Source: Pseudomonas rubra
GTDB lineage: Bacteria; Pseudomonadota; Gammaproteobacteria; Pseudomonadales; Pseudomonadaceae
Assembly (NCBI RefSeq): GCF_028656935.1
Contig: NZ_JAMDGZ010000019.1
Span: forward strand, 186,001 to 250,000
Length of the DNA stretch: 64,000 bases
Reading direction: 5' to 3'
Of the stretch, positions 39,115 through 47,528 are shown piece after piece. The notes below the pieces were generated by a model. The model was given only the letters and a program-made list of their open reading frames with translations. It made no database searches and was not told where the DNA came from. The position numbers and the translations under genes are program-made. Every line of letters starts with the position of its first letter. The stretch's first letter is position 1.

Positions 39115-40500
39115 TCAGACGATCCGCACTCGCAAAGACCGCCCCTTGATCTTGCCGCTGTTGAGCCGCTGCAGTGCCTGCTTGGCCACTGCCCGCTCGA
39201 CGGCGACGAAGGCCTGGAAGTCGAAAATGGCAATCTTGCCAACCTGAGTGCCCGGCAATCCGGCATCGCCGGTCAGGGCGCCAAGAATGTCGCCCGGGCG
39301 CAGTTTGTCCTTGCGTCCGGCCGCGATGCACAGGGTGCACATGGTTGGCAGCAGTGGTTCACCGTTCTGGGCCTTGAGGCTGTCCAGTTGCTCCCAGCGC
39401 AAGTCGGCTTTCTGCATCTCTTCAATGGCCTTGGCGCGATGGCCTTCGGCTGGTGCCACCAGGCTCACTGCCAGGCCTTTCTCTCCAGCACGGCCAGTAC
39501 GACCGACACGGTGCACGTGAATTTCGGCATCACGGGCCAGCTCGACGTTGATGACCATGTCCAGGGCATCGATGTCCAGGCCGCGGGCGGCGACATCGGT
39601 GGCTACCAGCACCGATAGGCTACGGTTGGCGAACAGGGTCAGGACCTGGTCGCGGTCACGTTGCTCCAGATCACCGTGCAAGGCCTGGGCAGCAATGCCT
39701 TGGGCCTGCAGGTGTTCGATCAGTTCCTGGCACTGCTGCTTGGTGAAGCAGAAAGCCACGCAGGATTGCGGGCGGAAGTGGCCGAGCAATTTGCTCACCG
39801 CGTCCATGCGCTGATCTGGATTGATCTCGTAGAAGCGCTGTTCGATCTGGCTGTCGGCGTGCTGCGAATCGACTTTGACGGTTTGCGGGTCGCGCATGAA
39901 CGTCGAGGCCAGTTGCTTGATGCCAGCCGGGTAAGTGGCCGAGAACAGCAGGGTCTGGCGACGCTTGGGGGTCTGCTCGATGATGTCGGCGATGGCGTCG
40001 TAAAAGCCCATGTCGAGCATGCGGTCAGCTTCGTCGAGGATAAGTTTGTTCAGACCATCGAGTACCAGGGTGCCCTTGCTTAAGTGCTGCTGCACACGGC
40101 CAGGGGTGCCGACGATGATGTGCGCGCCATGTTCAAGCGAAGCGATCTGTGGGCCGAGGGATACGCCGCCACACAGGGTCAGGATCTTGATGTTGTCTTC
40201 AGCGCGGGCCAGGCGACGCAGCTCCTTGGCCACTTGGTCAGCCAGCTCGCGAGTCGGGCACAGGACCAGGGCCTGGCAGCCAAAGAAACGCGGGTTGATC
40301 GGGTTGAGCAGGCCGATGCCAAAGGCGGCGGTTTTGCCGCTACCGGTCTTGGCCTGGGCGATCAGGTCCATGCCCTTGAGGATTACCGGCAGGCTCTGGG
40401 CCTGGATCGGGGTCATCTGGGCGTAGCCGAGGGCGTCCAGGTTGGCCAGCATGGCGGCGGACAGCGGCAAAGTGGCGAAGGCGGTGGCAATGGTGGTCAC
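39115..40500 (-). CDS. dbpA: ATP-dependent RNA helicase DbpA
   Basis: A 461-residue DEAD-box helicase. Motifs: GYAQMTPIQAQSLP (Q), AQAKTGSGKTAAF (Walker A), [32 protein letters not shown] (DEAD), FSATYP, ATDVAARGLDI and HRVGRTGRAGEKG. The C-terminal domain (KLRPGDILGALTGDAGLPGTQVGKIAIFDFQAFVAV) is the DbpA RNA-recognition domain. That domain binds hairpin 92 of 23S rRNA and so targets the helicase to late 50S assembly. Start GTG 40500 gives MTTIATAF; a TTG at 40515 is also in frame but is less like known DbpA starts. Confidence 0.94.
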   Translation of the reverse strand: MTTIATAFATLPLSAAMLANLDALGYAQMTPIQAQSLPVILKGMDLIAQAKTGSGKTAAFGIGLLNPINPRFFGCQALVLCPTRELADQVAKELRRLARAEDNIKILTLCGGVSLGPQIASLEHGAHIIVGTPGRVQQHLSKGTLVLDGLNKLILDEADRMLDMGFYDAIADIIEQTPKRRQTLLFSATYPAGIKQLASTFMRDPQTVKVDSQHADSQIEQRFYEINPDQRMDAVSKLLGHFRPQSCVAFCFTKQQCQELIEHLQAQGIAAQALHGDLEQRDRDQVLTLFANRSLSVLVATDVAARGLDIDALDMVINVELARDAEIHVHRVGRTGRAGEKGLAVSLVAPAEGHRAKAIEEMQKADLRWEQLDSLKAQNGEPLLPTMCTLCIAAGRKDKLRPGDILGALTGDAGLPGTQVGKIAIFDFQAFVAVERAVAKQALQRLNSGKIKGRSLRVRIV

Positions 40501-40557
40501 GAGACTGGCCTGCAAAACAAAATGTCGCGCAGTGTACCAGCCTCGTGGCCTTTAGCC

Positions 40558-41991
40558 CTAAGGCTCGATCTCCGGTTCCGGACGAGGGGCACGCCTTCCG
40601 TCCGCCCTGGACAGCTGCATGAAGATAGCCGCCGCCAGCATGGCCATCAGGCCGATGGTCACAAAGGTCAGCTGGAACGCTCCAAGGGTGCTCTCCACGC
40701 CCTCGGCACTGCCTGCGGCGGTAAAGCCGCCAAGCAGTGCGCCGGCGCAGGCCACGCCCAGGCTCAGCGACAGTTGCGCGACCACCGACAGCAGGCTGTT
40801 GCCGCTGCTGGCGCTGCTGTCGTCGAGATCAATCAGGGTCACGGTATTCATCGCCGTGAACTGCATCGAGTTGACCGCGCCCAACAGGGCAAGCTGGAAC
40901 AACAGCAGGGCGTAAGGCGTCTGTTCGTCGACCAGGCCCAGGCTGGCCAGCAGCAGGCCCAGCAGCAGGGTGTTGCCGGTAAGGATGGTGCGGTAGCCGA
41001 AGCGCTCGATCAGCGGCCGGGCAATCGACTTGGCAACCATTGCCGCAGCAGCCAGCGGGATCATGCTCATGCCGGCCTGGGACGGTGAGTAGCCCAGCGC
41101 CACCTGCAACAGCAGCGGTACCAGAAACGGCAGGGCGCCGCTGCCCAGGCGGGCGAACAGGTTACCGAGGATGCCCACCGAAAAGGTCCGGGTGCGGAAC
41201 AGTCTGGGCGAAAACAGCGGGTTGTCGATGCTGCCAGCGCGCAGCCAGTAGGCGGCCAGGCAGGCCATGCCGGCGAACAGCAGCAACATTACCCGCAGGT
41301 GCGGCAGGTGCAACTCACCCAGGCCTTCCATGGCGATGGTGATCAGCACCATCGCCGCGCCGAACAGCACGAAGCCGATACCGTCGAAGCGGGTACGTTC
41401 TGAGCCACGCAGGTCGGGGATGAATTTCCACACCGCATAGCAGCCGATGGCACCAACGGGCAGGTTGAGCAGGAAGATCCAGTGCCAGCTGAGAATCTCC
41501 ACCAGCCAGCCGCCCATGGTCGGGCCCAGCAACGGGCCGAGCAGGCCGGGGATGGTGATGAAGCTCATGATTCTCACCAGCTCCGAGCGCGGGTAGGCAC
41601 GCAGTACTACCAGCCGCCCGACTGGCAGCATCAGTGCCCCGCCCAGACCCTGGACCACCCGTGCCGCCACCAGCATGCCGAGGCTGCTGGCCAGGGCGCA
41701 GAGCAGCGAGCCGAGGCTGAACAACAAGATGGCGCCGAAGAAGATGCGCTTGGTGCCGAAGCGGTCGGCAATCCAGCCCGACGCCGGAATCAGCAAAGCC
41801 ACGGTGAGCATGTAGGCGATGATCACCGACTGCATGCGCAGTGGGTCTTCGGCCAAGTCACGAGCCATGGCGGGCAGGGCTGTATTGAGGATGGTGCCGT
41901 CGAGCGACTGCATGAAAAAAGCGATGGCCACCACCCAGGGAATCCAGCGGGCGGTGGTCGGGTCCAGCGGGGCGCGGTTGGGCATGGGCAT
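40558..41991 (-). CDS. mdtD: MFS multidrug exporter, DHA2 family, MdtD-like
   Basis: A 477-residue polytopic transporter with about 14 hydrophobic helices. Near the N-terminus is FFMQSLDGTILNTALPAMA, the DHA2 motif D1, then SGWIADRFGTKRIFF (motif A) and RVVQGLGGALMLPVGRLVVLRAYPR. These follow E. coli MdtD closely in order and spacing. MdtD in E. coli belongs to the mdtABCD-baeSR operon, but here it is alone, between dbpA and the TldD/PmbA pair, so the physiological substrate is open. The start gives MPMPNRAPLDPTTARW. Proton-driven efflux is expected from the family. Confidence 0.88.
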   Translation of the reverse strand: MPMPNRAPLDPTTARWIPWVVAIAFFMQSLDGTILNTALPAMARDLAEDPLRMQSVIIAYMLTVALLIPASGWIADRFGTKRIFFGAILLFSLGSLLCALASSLGMLVAARVVQGLGGALMLPVGRLVVLRAYPRSELVRIMSFITIPGLLGPLLGPTMGGWLVEILSWHWIFLLNLPVGAIGCYAVWKFIPDLRGSERTRFDGIGFVLFGAAMVLITIAMEGLGELHLPHLRVMLLLFAGMACLAAYWLRAGSIDNPLFSPRLFRTRTFSVGILGNLFARLGSGALPFLVPLLLQVALGYSPSQAGMSMIPLAAAAMVAKSIARPLIERFGYRTILTGNTLLLGLLLASLGLVDEQTPYALLLFQLALLGAVNSMQFTAMNTVTLIDLDDSSASSGNSLLSVVAQLSLSLGVACAGALLGGFTAAGSAEGVESTLGAFQLTFVTIGLMAMLAAAIFMQLSRADGRRAPRPEPEIEP

Positions 41992-42011
41992 CTCTACAAA
42001 GTCGAGGGCCT

Positions 42012-42082
42012 CATCGCCGGCAAGCCGGCTCCGACAGGGACAAGTTCACACAGATCCGTGTGGGAGCTGGCTTGCCAGCGAT
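42012..42082. repeat. Paired REP elements, GCCGGCAAG family
   Basis: CATCGCCGGCAAGCCGGCTC and an inverted copy ending GGCTTGCCAGCGAT are separated by about 25 bases. It lies between the MdtD-like gene and the TldD/PmbA pair. Confidence 0.82.
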
Positions 42083-42090
42083 CGGGGTTA

Positions 42091-43422
42091 TCACAGTGTC
42101 AACGTCAGGCACTTGACCAACGCTCCCGGCAAATGGCTCGAACTGGTCTGGCGCTGGCCATAGGTGCTGGTCGACAGAATCAGTTCACGCTCAGTCGTCA
42201 ACGCCTCCAGTTGCGAACCCAGCAGGCTGTAGACGCTGTCATCAAAGCGCATGGTGCTCACCGGTGCCTGGATTTCGCCATTCTCCACCCAGAAGGTGGC
42301 GAAGCGGGTCAGGCCGGTCATGCGCGCCGCAGGCAGGTCCGAGTAGTTCAGGTACCAGAGGTTGCTGATGTACAGGCCGGTGCCCAGGCGGGCGAGGATT
42401 TCGCTGTGTGCAAGCTGACCTGGCGCCATACTCAGGGCGCAGGGCGCTTCATGACTGTCGGCACCGTTGGCGGCCAGTTCGAACTCGGCGGCGCTGCGGG
42501 CGCAGACCAGGCGGTCCTGCGCCTGCCCTTGGTTGATCAGCTTGAGGTCGCTGCGCAGCAAACCCTCGTCTGAGAATGACGGGCTCAGCGAGCCGCTGAC
42601 CTGCTCGGCGATGTTGGTCAACGGGCTCAGGCTGGCATCGCCGCTGTACAGGCGTTGCAGCGGGCTGTTCTTGGTGGCGATGGCCTGGGCCGAGAAGCCA
42701 CCCCAGCACAGCATCCCCATGATTTCGTCCAGCGCGGCCGGGGCCAGGTAGGCGCGGTATTGGCCGGGGGCGAGCTTTTTCAATGGGCGGCCGAGGTAAT
42801 CAAGCTGTTCGCGGGCTTGCCGAAGGCGCACAGCGAATGCTTCGCCATCCCAGGTCTGGCCAGCATAGTTGGCTTTGACGGCCTCGCCGTTGTTGTGGAA
42901 CAGGCTCCAGTCGAAGTTGAAGCTGTTGGCCTGGTGCCAGCCAAAAGCCCCGAACGAGCTGGCAAAGCCCCGGCAGGTCGGGCCTGCGGCGTAGATGCCG
43001 ACCAGGTCCAGATCACCCGCGCCTTGCTCGATCTGCGCCAGTACCGCAGTGCTGTCTGGCAGTGGATGATCTTGCACACTATGGCTTTGCCAGGCGCTGT
43101 CGTTGAGTTGCAGGTAAGGGTCGGGCTCGAGCAGCGGCAGGATCTGGCGCAATTGTTCCAGCGCCTGCTGCAAACGCAGGTGGTCGACTTCGGCGTCGTT
43201 GCCGAGGGTGAACTGCAACTCGGCCTGGCGCCCGTCGGCGACCAGTTTGAGCACGCAACTGGCCTGCTGCACTTCACCGGCCTGGCGCACCTTGGCGTGA
43301 TTGAAACGAATGAACTGTGAGTGTTCGCCGCTGTAGCTGAGGGTGAAGTGCTCAGGGGTGCGCACTGCGTCGCGCAGGTTGGCGACCAGGTCCTGGAAAC
43401 TGTGCAATGGGGTGGCAGCCAT
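42091..43422 (-). CDS. TldD/PmbA family protein, TldE(PmbA)-like subunit
   Basis: A 443-residue protein of the TldD/PmbA (TldE) fold. It lacks the HExxxH zinc motif that its upstream neighbour has, as expected for the non-catalytic TldE-like partner. The C-terminal part reads LWYLNYSDLPAARMTGLTRFATFWVENGEIQAPVSTMRFDDSVY, equivalent to the PmbA block (N-L-Y-y-d-y, G-t-G..t-G f-v..G). Its start codon shares one base with the stop of the upstream gene (TGATG at 43424-43420), so the two are translationally coupled. Such heterodimers are metalloproteases that degrade unfolded peptides; the E. coli pair matures microcin B17 and processes CcdA. This pair is probably additional to the housekeeping tldD and pmbA. 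Confidence 0.87.
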   Translation of the reverse strand: MAATPLHSFQDLVANLRDAVRTPEHFTLSYSGEHSQFIRFNHAKVRQAGEVQQASCVLKLVADGRQAELQFTLGNDAEVDHLRLQQALEQLRQILPLLEPDPYLQLNDSAWQSHSVQDHPLPDSTAVLAQIEQGAGDLDLVGIYAAGPTCRGFASSFGAFGWHQANSFNFDWSLFHNNGEAVKANYAGQTWDGEAFAVRLRQAREQLDYLGRPLKKLAPGQYRAYLAPAALDEIMGMLCWGGFSAQAIATKNSPLQRLYSGDASLSPLTNIAEQVSGSLSPSFSDEGLLRSDLKLINQGQAQDRLVCARSAAEFELAANGADSHEAPCALSMAPGQLAHSEILARLGTGLYISNLWYLNYSDLPAARMTGLTRFATFWVENGEIQAPVSTMRFDDSVYSLLGSQLEALTTERELILSTSTYGQRQTSSSHLPGALVKCLTLTL

Positions 43423-44864
43423 CAGGCGTCTCCTCCGAATACGTCGATCTGGCTGAATACGCAGGCAGGGGAGGCGTGCCCCACCCGTACCACCTGGTTG
43501 GGTTCGCCCTTGCCGCAGTTCGGCGTGCCCAGCACCTGCAAGGTACTGGCGTCACCGACGGCGCTGAGGTTGCCCCAGAACTGTGCGGAGATGCCGCGGT
43601 AATTGGGATTCTTGACCACGCCCTTGAGTTCGCCGTTCTCGATCAACTGGCCCCATTCGCAGCCGAACTGGAACTTGTTGCGCGCGTCGTCAATCGACCA
43701 CGAGCGATTGGTGCGCATCAGGATGCCCTGCTCGATGCCACCGATCAGTTGTGCCAGAGTCTTGTCCCCCGGCTCGATGTTGAGGTTGGCCATGCGGTCG
43801 ATCGGTGCGCGGTTCCAGCCGCAGGCGCGGCTGTTGGCCACACCCTCAAGGCCTGAGCGGAACTGCGACAGAGCGCCACCTAGCGGGCGAATCAGCAAAC
43901 CGTCCTTGATCAGGAACTGCTTGAGCGCAGGGCTGCCGTCATCGTCGTGGCTGTAGCTGGCCAACTCCTCGCGGATCGAGGGGTCGAAGGTCACATTGAG
44001 CAGGTTCGAGCCGTATTGCAGGTTGCCAAAGTCGCTGGCCTTGACGAAGCTGGTGCCAGCGTAATTGCGCTCGTCGCCGAGGATGCGGTCCATTTCCAGC
44101 GGGTGACCGATGGACTCGTGGATCTGCAGCATCATCTGGTCGGGCATCAGCAGCAGGTCGCGCGCACCGCTCGGGGTGTTTGGCGCCAGCAACAGCTGCA
44201 GGGCCTGATCCGCGACCTTGGCCCCGGCTCCGACCAGGCCGCAGCGCTCTATCACATCCAGGCCACCTTGCTGGCCGAAGTTCTCTCGGCCCAGGGTGCG
44301 AGTCTGGCTGTCCTGGCCGTCGAAGGCGGTGGTACTGAAACCCGGGTAAATGAAGCGCTGGGCCTGGCGCAACTCGGCACCGGCACTGTTCAGGTAGATT
44401 TGCTCGATGTTGCTGAGGCCTAGGCTGGCCTGCCAGTTCACCAGGCGGCTGTCACTGGGCACGCTGGCCGACTCCCGGGCGAGCAGGGCGTAGCAGTCGG
44501 CGAGGGCCGGGAAGGCTTGCTCAAGGTTGGGCGAGCAGTAGTCAGCGCGGCCTGTGGCCACCGGCTGTTCGCGCAGGTCGAGCAGGGCGCGGCCGGCGAT
44601 TTGCCGGGCCAGTGCTTCAGCCTGCTCCAGTGCGCGTTGCAAGCCCGATTGAGACAGGTCGGCGGTGGCTGCGTAGGTTTCCACACCATTGACGCGCACG
44701 GTGAGCATCGCGCCTTCATCACGGCTGAGGAACGGCGGCTCGGCGATATTCTTGCGCACCGACAGGTGCTGCTGGCTCTGCTGCACATAACGCAGGGAGA
44801 AAAATTCGCTACTGCTGCGCAGAGCGGCGAAGCGCTGGCGCAGCAATGCGGTCAACTCGAACAT
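43422..44864 (-). CDS. TldD/PmbA family metalloprotease, TldD-like catalytic subunit
   Basis: A 480-residue protein. The zinc-protease motif is HESIGHPLEMDRILGDERNYAGTSF (HExxxH, about residue 255), as in TldD. The conserved C-terminal Cys ligand is in LQVLGTPNCGKGEPNQVVRVG. The opening (LRQRFAALRSSSEFFSLRYVQQSQQHLSVRKN) is typical of the family N-terminal domain. With the coupled downstream subunit it would form a TldD/E-like protease. Canonical pseudomonad TldD is near 480 residues as well, but the housekeeping genes usually lie in a different context. No precursor peptide gene (RiPP) was found within a few kilobases. Confidence 0.88.
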   Translation of the reverse strand: MFELTALLRQRFAALRSSSEFFSLRYVQQSQQHLSVRKNIAEPPFLSRDEGAMLTVRVNGVETYAATADLSQSGLQRALEQAEALARQIAGRALLDLREQPVATGRADYCSPNLEQAFPALADCYALLARESASVPSDSRLVNWQASLGLSNIEQIYLNSAGAELRQAQRFIYPGFSTTAFDGQDSQTRTLGRENFGQQGGLDVIERCGLVGAGAKVADQALQLLLAPNTPSGARDLLLMPDQMMLQIHESIGHPLEMDRILGDERNYAGTSFVKASDFGNLQYGSNLLNVTFDPSIREELASYSHDDDGSPALKQFLIKDGLLIRPLGGALSQFRSGLEGVANSRACGWNRAPIDRMANLNIEPGDKTLAQLIGGIEQGILMRTNRSWSIDDARNKFQFGCEWGQLIENGELKGVVKNPNYRGISAQFWGNLSAVGDASTLQVLGTPNCGKGEPNQVVRVGHASPACVFSQIDVFGGDA

Positions 44865-44894
44865 GCGGGAACCTCCGTGTGCGGTGGTTCCCCC

Positions 44895-46697
44895 TCAGAA
44901 CCACTCGTCGTGCATGCTCAGGCAGGTATCGTCACGGGCCGCGAGCAATGCCAGCTCATTATGGCAGCCCGGCACTTCCCAGGTCAGGAAATAACGTGCG
45001 GCCTGCAATTTGCCCAAGTAGAAGTCGCGATCGGCCGGATTGCCCCGGGCCAGGCCCTGTTCGGCACGGATCGCCTGCTCCAGCCAGCGCCAGCCAATCA
45101 CGCAGTGACCAAAGGCCTTGAGGTACAGCGCCGAGTTGGCCAGGGCGATGTTGACCTGGCCTTGGGCCAGATCAGCGAGCAGGCCCAGGGTTATTTCCTG
45201 CAGGCGGTTAAGCAACTGCTCCAAGGGTGCGCGCAGGCGATCTAGGCTGCTGTGCCGGTGGGCCTGCTCGCAAGTCACGGCGATCAGGCGGACCAGTTGC
45301 TTGAGCCCGGCCCCCCCGTTCTGCGCCAGCTTGCGCCCGAGCAGGTCCAGTGACTGGATGCCATGGGTGCCTTCGTGGATGGGGTTCAGGCGGTTGTCGC
45401 GGTAGTACTGCTCGACCGGATACTCGCGGGTGTAGCCATGGCCGCCGAGAATCTGGATGGCCAGTTCGTTGGCCTTGAGGCAGAACTCCGAGGGCCAGGA
45501 CTTGACGATTGGTGTCAGCAGGTCGAGCAGTTCATGAGCCTGTTGGCGAGCGGCTTCGCTCTCGCCGCTCTGGGTTTCATCGAACAGCCGGGCCGCATAC
45601 AGGCCCAGGTCGAAGGCGCCCTCGACGTAGGCCTTCTGGGTCAGCAGCATGCGTTTCACATCGCTGTGCTGGATGATCGGTACAGCAGCGATGGTCGGAT
45701 CCTTGTTGTCCGGCAGGCGCCCCTGCGGACGCTGGCGGGCGTACTCCAGCGAGTACAGGTAGCCGGCATAGCCGAGCATCACCGCCCCCATGCCGACGCC
45801 GATACGCGCCTCGTTCATCATCTGGAACATGCAGGCCAGGCCCTGGTGTGGCTTGCCCACCAGGTAGCCGACGCACTGGTTGTTATCGCCGAAGTTCAGT
45901 GCCGTCGAGGTGGTTCCGCGCCAACCCATCTTGTGAAACAGTCCGGCCAGCAGCACATCGTTGCGCGGGCCCAGGCTGCCGTCGGCGTTGACCAGGAACT
46001 TGGGTACGATAAACAGCGAAATGCCCTTCACCCCCGGCGGCGCATCTGGCAGCTTGGCCAGCACCATGTGCACGATGTTTTCCGACAGTGGATGGTCACC
46101 GCCGGAAATGAAGATCTTGTTGCCGCGCAGTCGGTAGCTGCCATCGCCAGCCGGTTCGGCGCGGGTGCGGATGTCGGCCAGGGATGAGCCGGCATGGGGC
46201 TCGGTCAAAGCCATGGTGCCGAAGAAACGCCCTTCGATCATTGGCTGCAGGAACAGGCGCTTCTGTTCCTCGCTGCCAAAGTTTTCAATCAGATTGGCGG
46301 CGCCCATGGTCAGGAACGGATAGGCCGTGGTCCCGGCATTGGCGGCCTGGAAGTGGGCGAAACAGGCTTGCGACAGCAGGGTCGGCAACTGCATGCCGCC
46401 GGCTTCGAAGTCACGGCTGGCATTGAGAAAGCCGGCTGCCAGGAAGGCATCGACCGCAGGTTTGACCTCGGGGATCAACACCGCCTCGCCATTTTCAAAG
46501 CGTGGCTCATGCTCGTCACCCTTGCGGTTGTGCGGGGCAAAATACCTTTCGGCGAGGGTCCGTGCGGCATTCAAGGCGGCGTCGAAGGTTTCGCGTGTGT
46601 GCTCGGCAAAGCGCGGGCGTTGGGTCAGGGCCTCGGCGTTGAGCACTTCGTAGAGTTCGAAGGCCAGGTTGCGGGCGCTGAGCAGGGTCTCGGACAT
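44895..46697 (-). CDS. Acyl-CoA dehydrogenase (600-residue, DmdC-like type)
   Basis: A 600-residue flavoenzyme. The N-terminal extension precedes the ACAD core: FGTMALTEPHAGSSLADIRTRAEPAGDGSYRLRGNKIFISGGDHPL (FAD/substrate loop), SLEYARQRPQGRL, and ILGGHGYTREYPVEQYYRDNRLNPIHEGTHGIQSLDLLGRKL. The Glu of HEGTHGIQ is the usual base in this subfamily. A C-terminal domain of about 120 residues follows, as in long ACADs such as DmdC and FadE-like proteins. It forms a 2-enoyl-CoA from acyl-CoA. The chain-length preference is not readable. The start at 46697 gives MSETLLSARNLAFELYEVL; the longer frame lacks similarity. No electron-transfer flavoprotein genes adjoin. Confidence 0.9.
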   Translation of the reverse strand: MSETLLSARNLAFELYEVLNAEALTQRPRFAEHTRETFDAALNAARTLAERYFAPHNRKGDEHEPRFENGEAVLIPEVKPAVDAFLAAGFLNASRDFEAGGMQLPTLLSQACFAHFQAANAGTTAYPFLTMGAANLIENFGSEEQKRLFLQPMIEGRFFGTMALTEPHAGSSLADIRTRAEPAGDGSYRLRGNKIFISGGDHPLSENIVHMVLAKLPDAPPGVKGISLFIVPKFLVNADGSLGPRNDVLLAGLFHKMGWRGTTSTALNFGDNNQCVGYLVGKPHQGLACMFQMMNEARIGVGMGAVMLGYAGYLYSLEYARQRPQGRLPDNKDPTIAAVPIIQHSDVKRMLLTQKAYVEGAFDLGLYAARLFDETQSGESEAARQQAHELLDLLTPIVKSWPSEFCLKANELAIQILGGHGYTREYPVEQYYRDNRLNPIHEGTHGIQSLDLLGRKLAQNGGAGLKQLVRLIAVTCEQAHRHSSLDRLRAPLEQLLNRLQEITLGLLADLAQGQVNIALANSALYLKAFGHCVIGWRWLEQAIRAEQGLARGNPADRDFYLGKLQAARYFLTWEVPGCHNELALLAARDDTCLSMHDEWF

Positions 46698-46911
46698 GGC
46701 GGCATTCCTGTCTGGGGATGGGCCGAGTCTAGGGGGGAGGCAGGGATCAGGACAGGTTAATAGGTGCAGGTGATGACGGGGCATGAGCGAGCTAATCCGC
46801 TCAGCTTAGGACCGGTCGTACTTTGGGTTAGGACCCGTAGGGCAGATTTCGAATGCCTCAAACCGGTTAGATATCAACTCATTCTATGGTCCATCCAGTC
46901 GGTATTCGTCG

Positions 46912-47472
46912 ATGTCGTTAGAAACAATCGCCAGGGTCAACAATGGCCCTCAATTTTATGTGGTGTCGCCCAAAAAGCTGGCCATCATGAGTTTCTTCAC
47001 TTTTGGCCTGTATTGGTGGTTCTGCTTTCACCGAAACTGGGTCTTGCACCGAAAAACTACAGGCGAGCCTGTCTTGCCGTTGGTCCGCGCCTTGTTCCAG
47101 GTCATTTTCCTATATCCATTGATGAGGCGGATCGATGCACGGATTCACCATTCAAGGCTTGAATACCGATGGTCACCATTGCTCCTGACATCGCTTTACC
47201 TGATTGGCGTGGGGCCTTTGCTGTTGTTGGATCAGGGCGCCTGGGAGCACTTCTTTCATATCGCCACGATGCTCCTGCTGACTTCACATGGAGTGTTCAT
47301 CTGGGTGATTGTCAGAATTCAGTGCGCCATCAACTTCAGTGAAGGAGATGAGCAAGGGGTGGCCAATGCAAAGCTGTCGCTAGTTAACTGGATCTGGATG
47401 CTTTGCGGGCTATTGTTTTGGCCGTCGTTGGTGTTGCTTGCTGTAGGCTCGCTGGCAATAGATCTTTATTGA
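46912..47472 (+). CDS. DUF4234-like four-helix membrane protein
   Basis: A 186-residue membrane protein with a short polar N-terminus and about four hydrophobic segments. The opening block SPKKLAIMSFFTFGLYWWFCFHRNWVLHRK resembles DUF4234 proteins (K-x-x-x-M-s-x-x-T-x-G-x-Y-w-x-y). Base composition is lower in GC than the flanking genes, hinting at acquired or lineage-specific DNA. The ribosome binding site before ATG 46912 is weak. It converges on putA across a terminator hairpin. No function can be stated; the 214 bp upstream hold no other gene. Confidence 0.75.
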   Translation: MSLETIARVNNGPQFYVVSPKKLAIMSFFTFGLYWWFCFHRNWVLHRKTTGEPVLPLVRALFQVIFLYPLMRRIDARIHHSRLEYRWSPLLLTSLYLIGVGPLLLLDQGAWEHFFHIATMLLLTSHGVFIWVIVRIQCAINFSEGDEQGVANAKLSLVNWIWMLCGLLFWPSLVLLAVGSLAIDLY

Positions 47473-47478
47473 GCGCAT

Positions 47479-47516
47479 AACGAAAAAGGGAGAGCCGATG
47501 CTCTCCCTTCTTCGTT
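47479..47516. terminator. Bidirectional terminator between the DUF4234-like gene and putA
   Basis: AACGAAAAAGGGAGAGC pairs with GCTCTCCCTTCTTCGTT around CGAT, with a single mismatch. It can end both convergent transcripts. Confidence 0.87.
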
Positions 47517-47528
47517 GTGGCGCTAACG

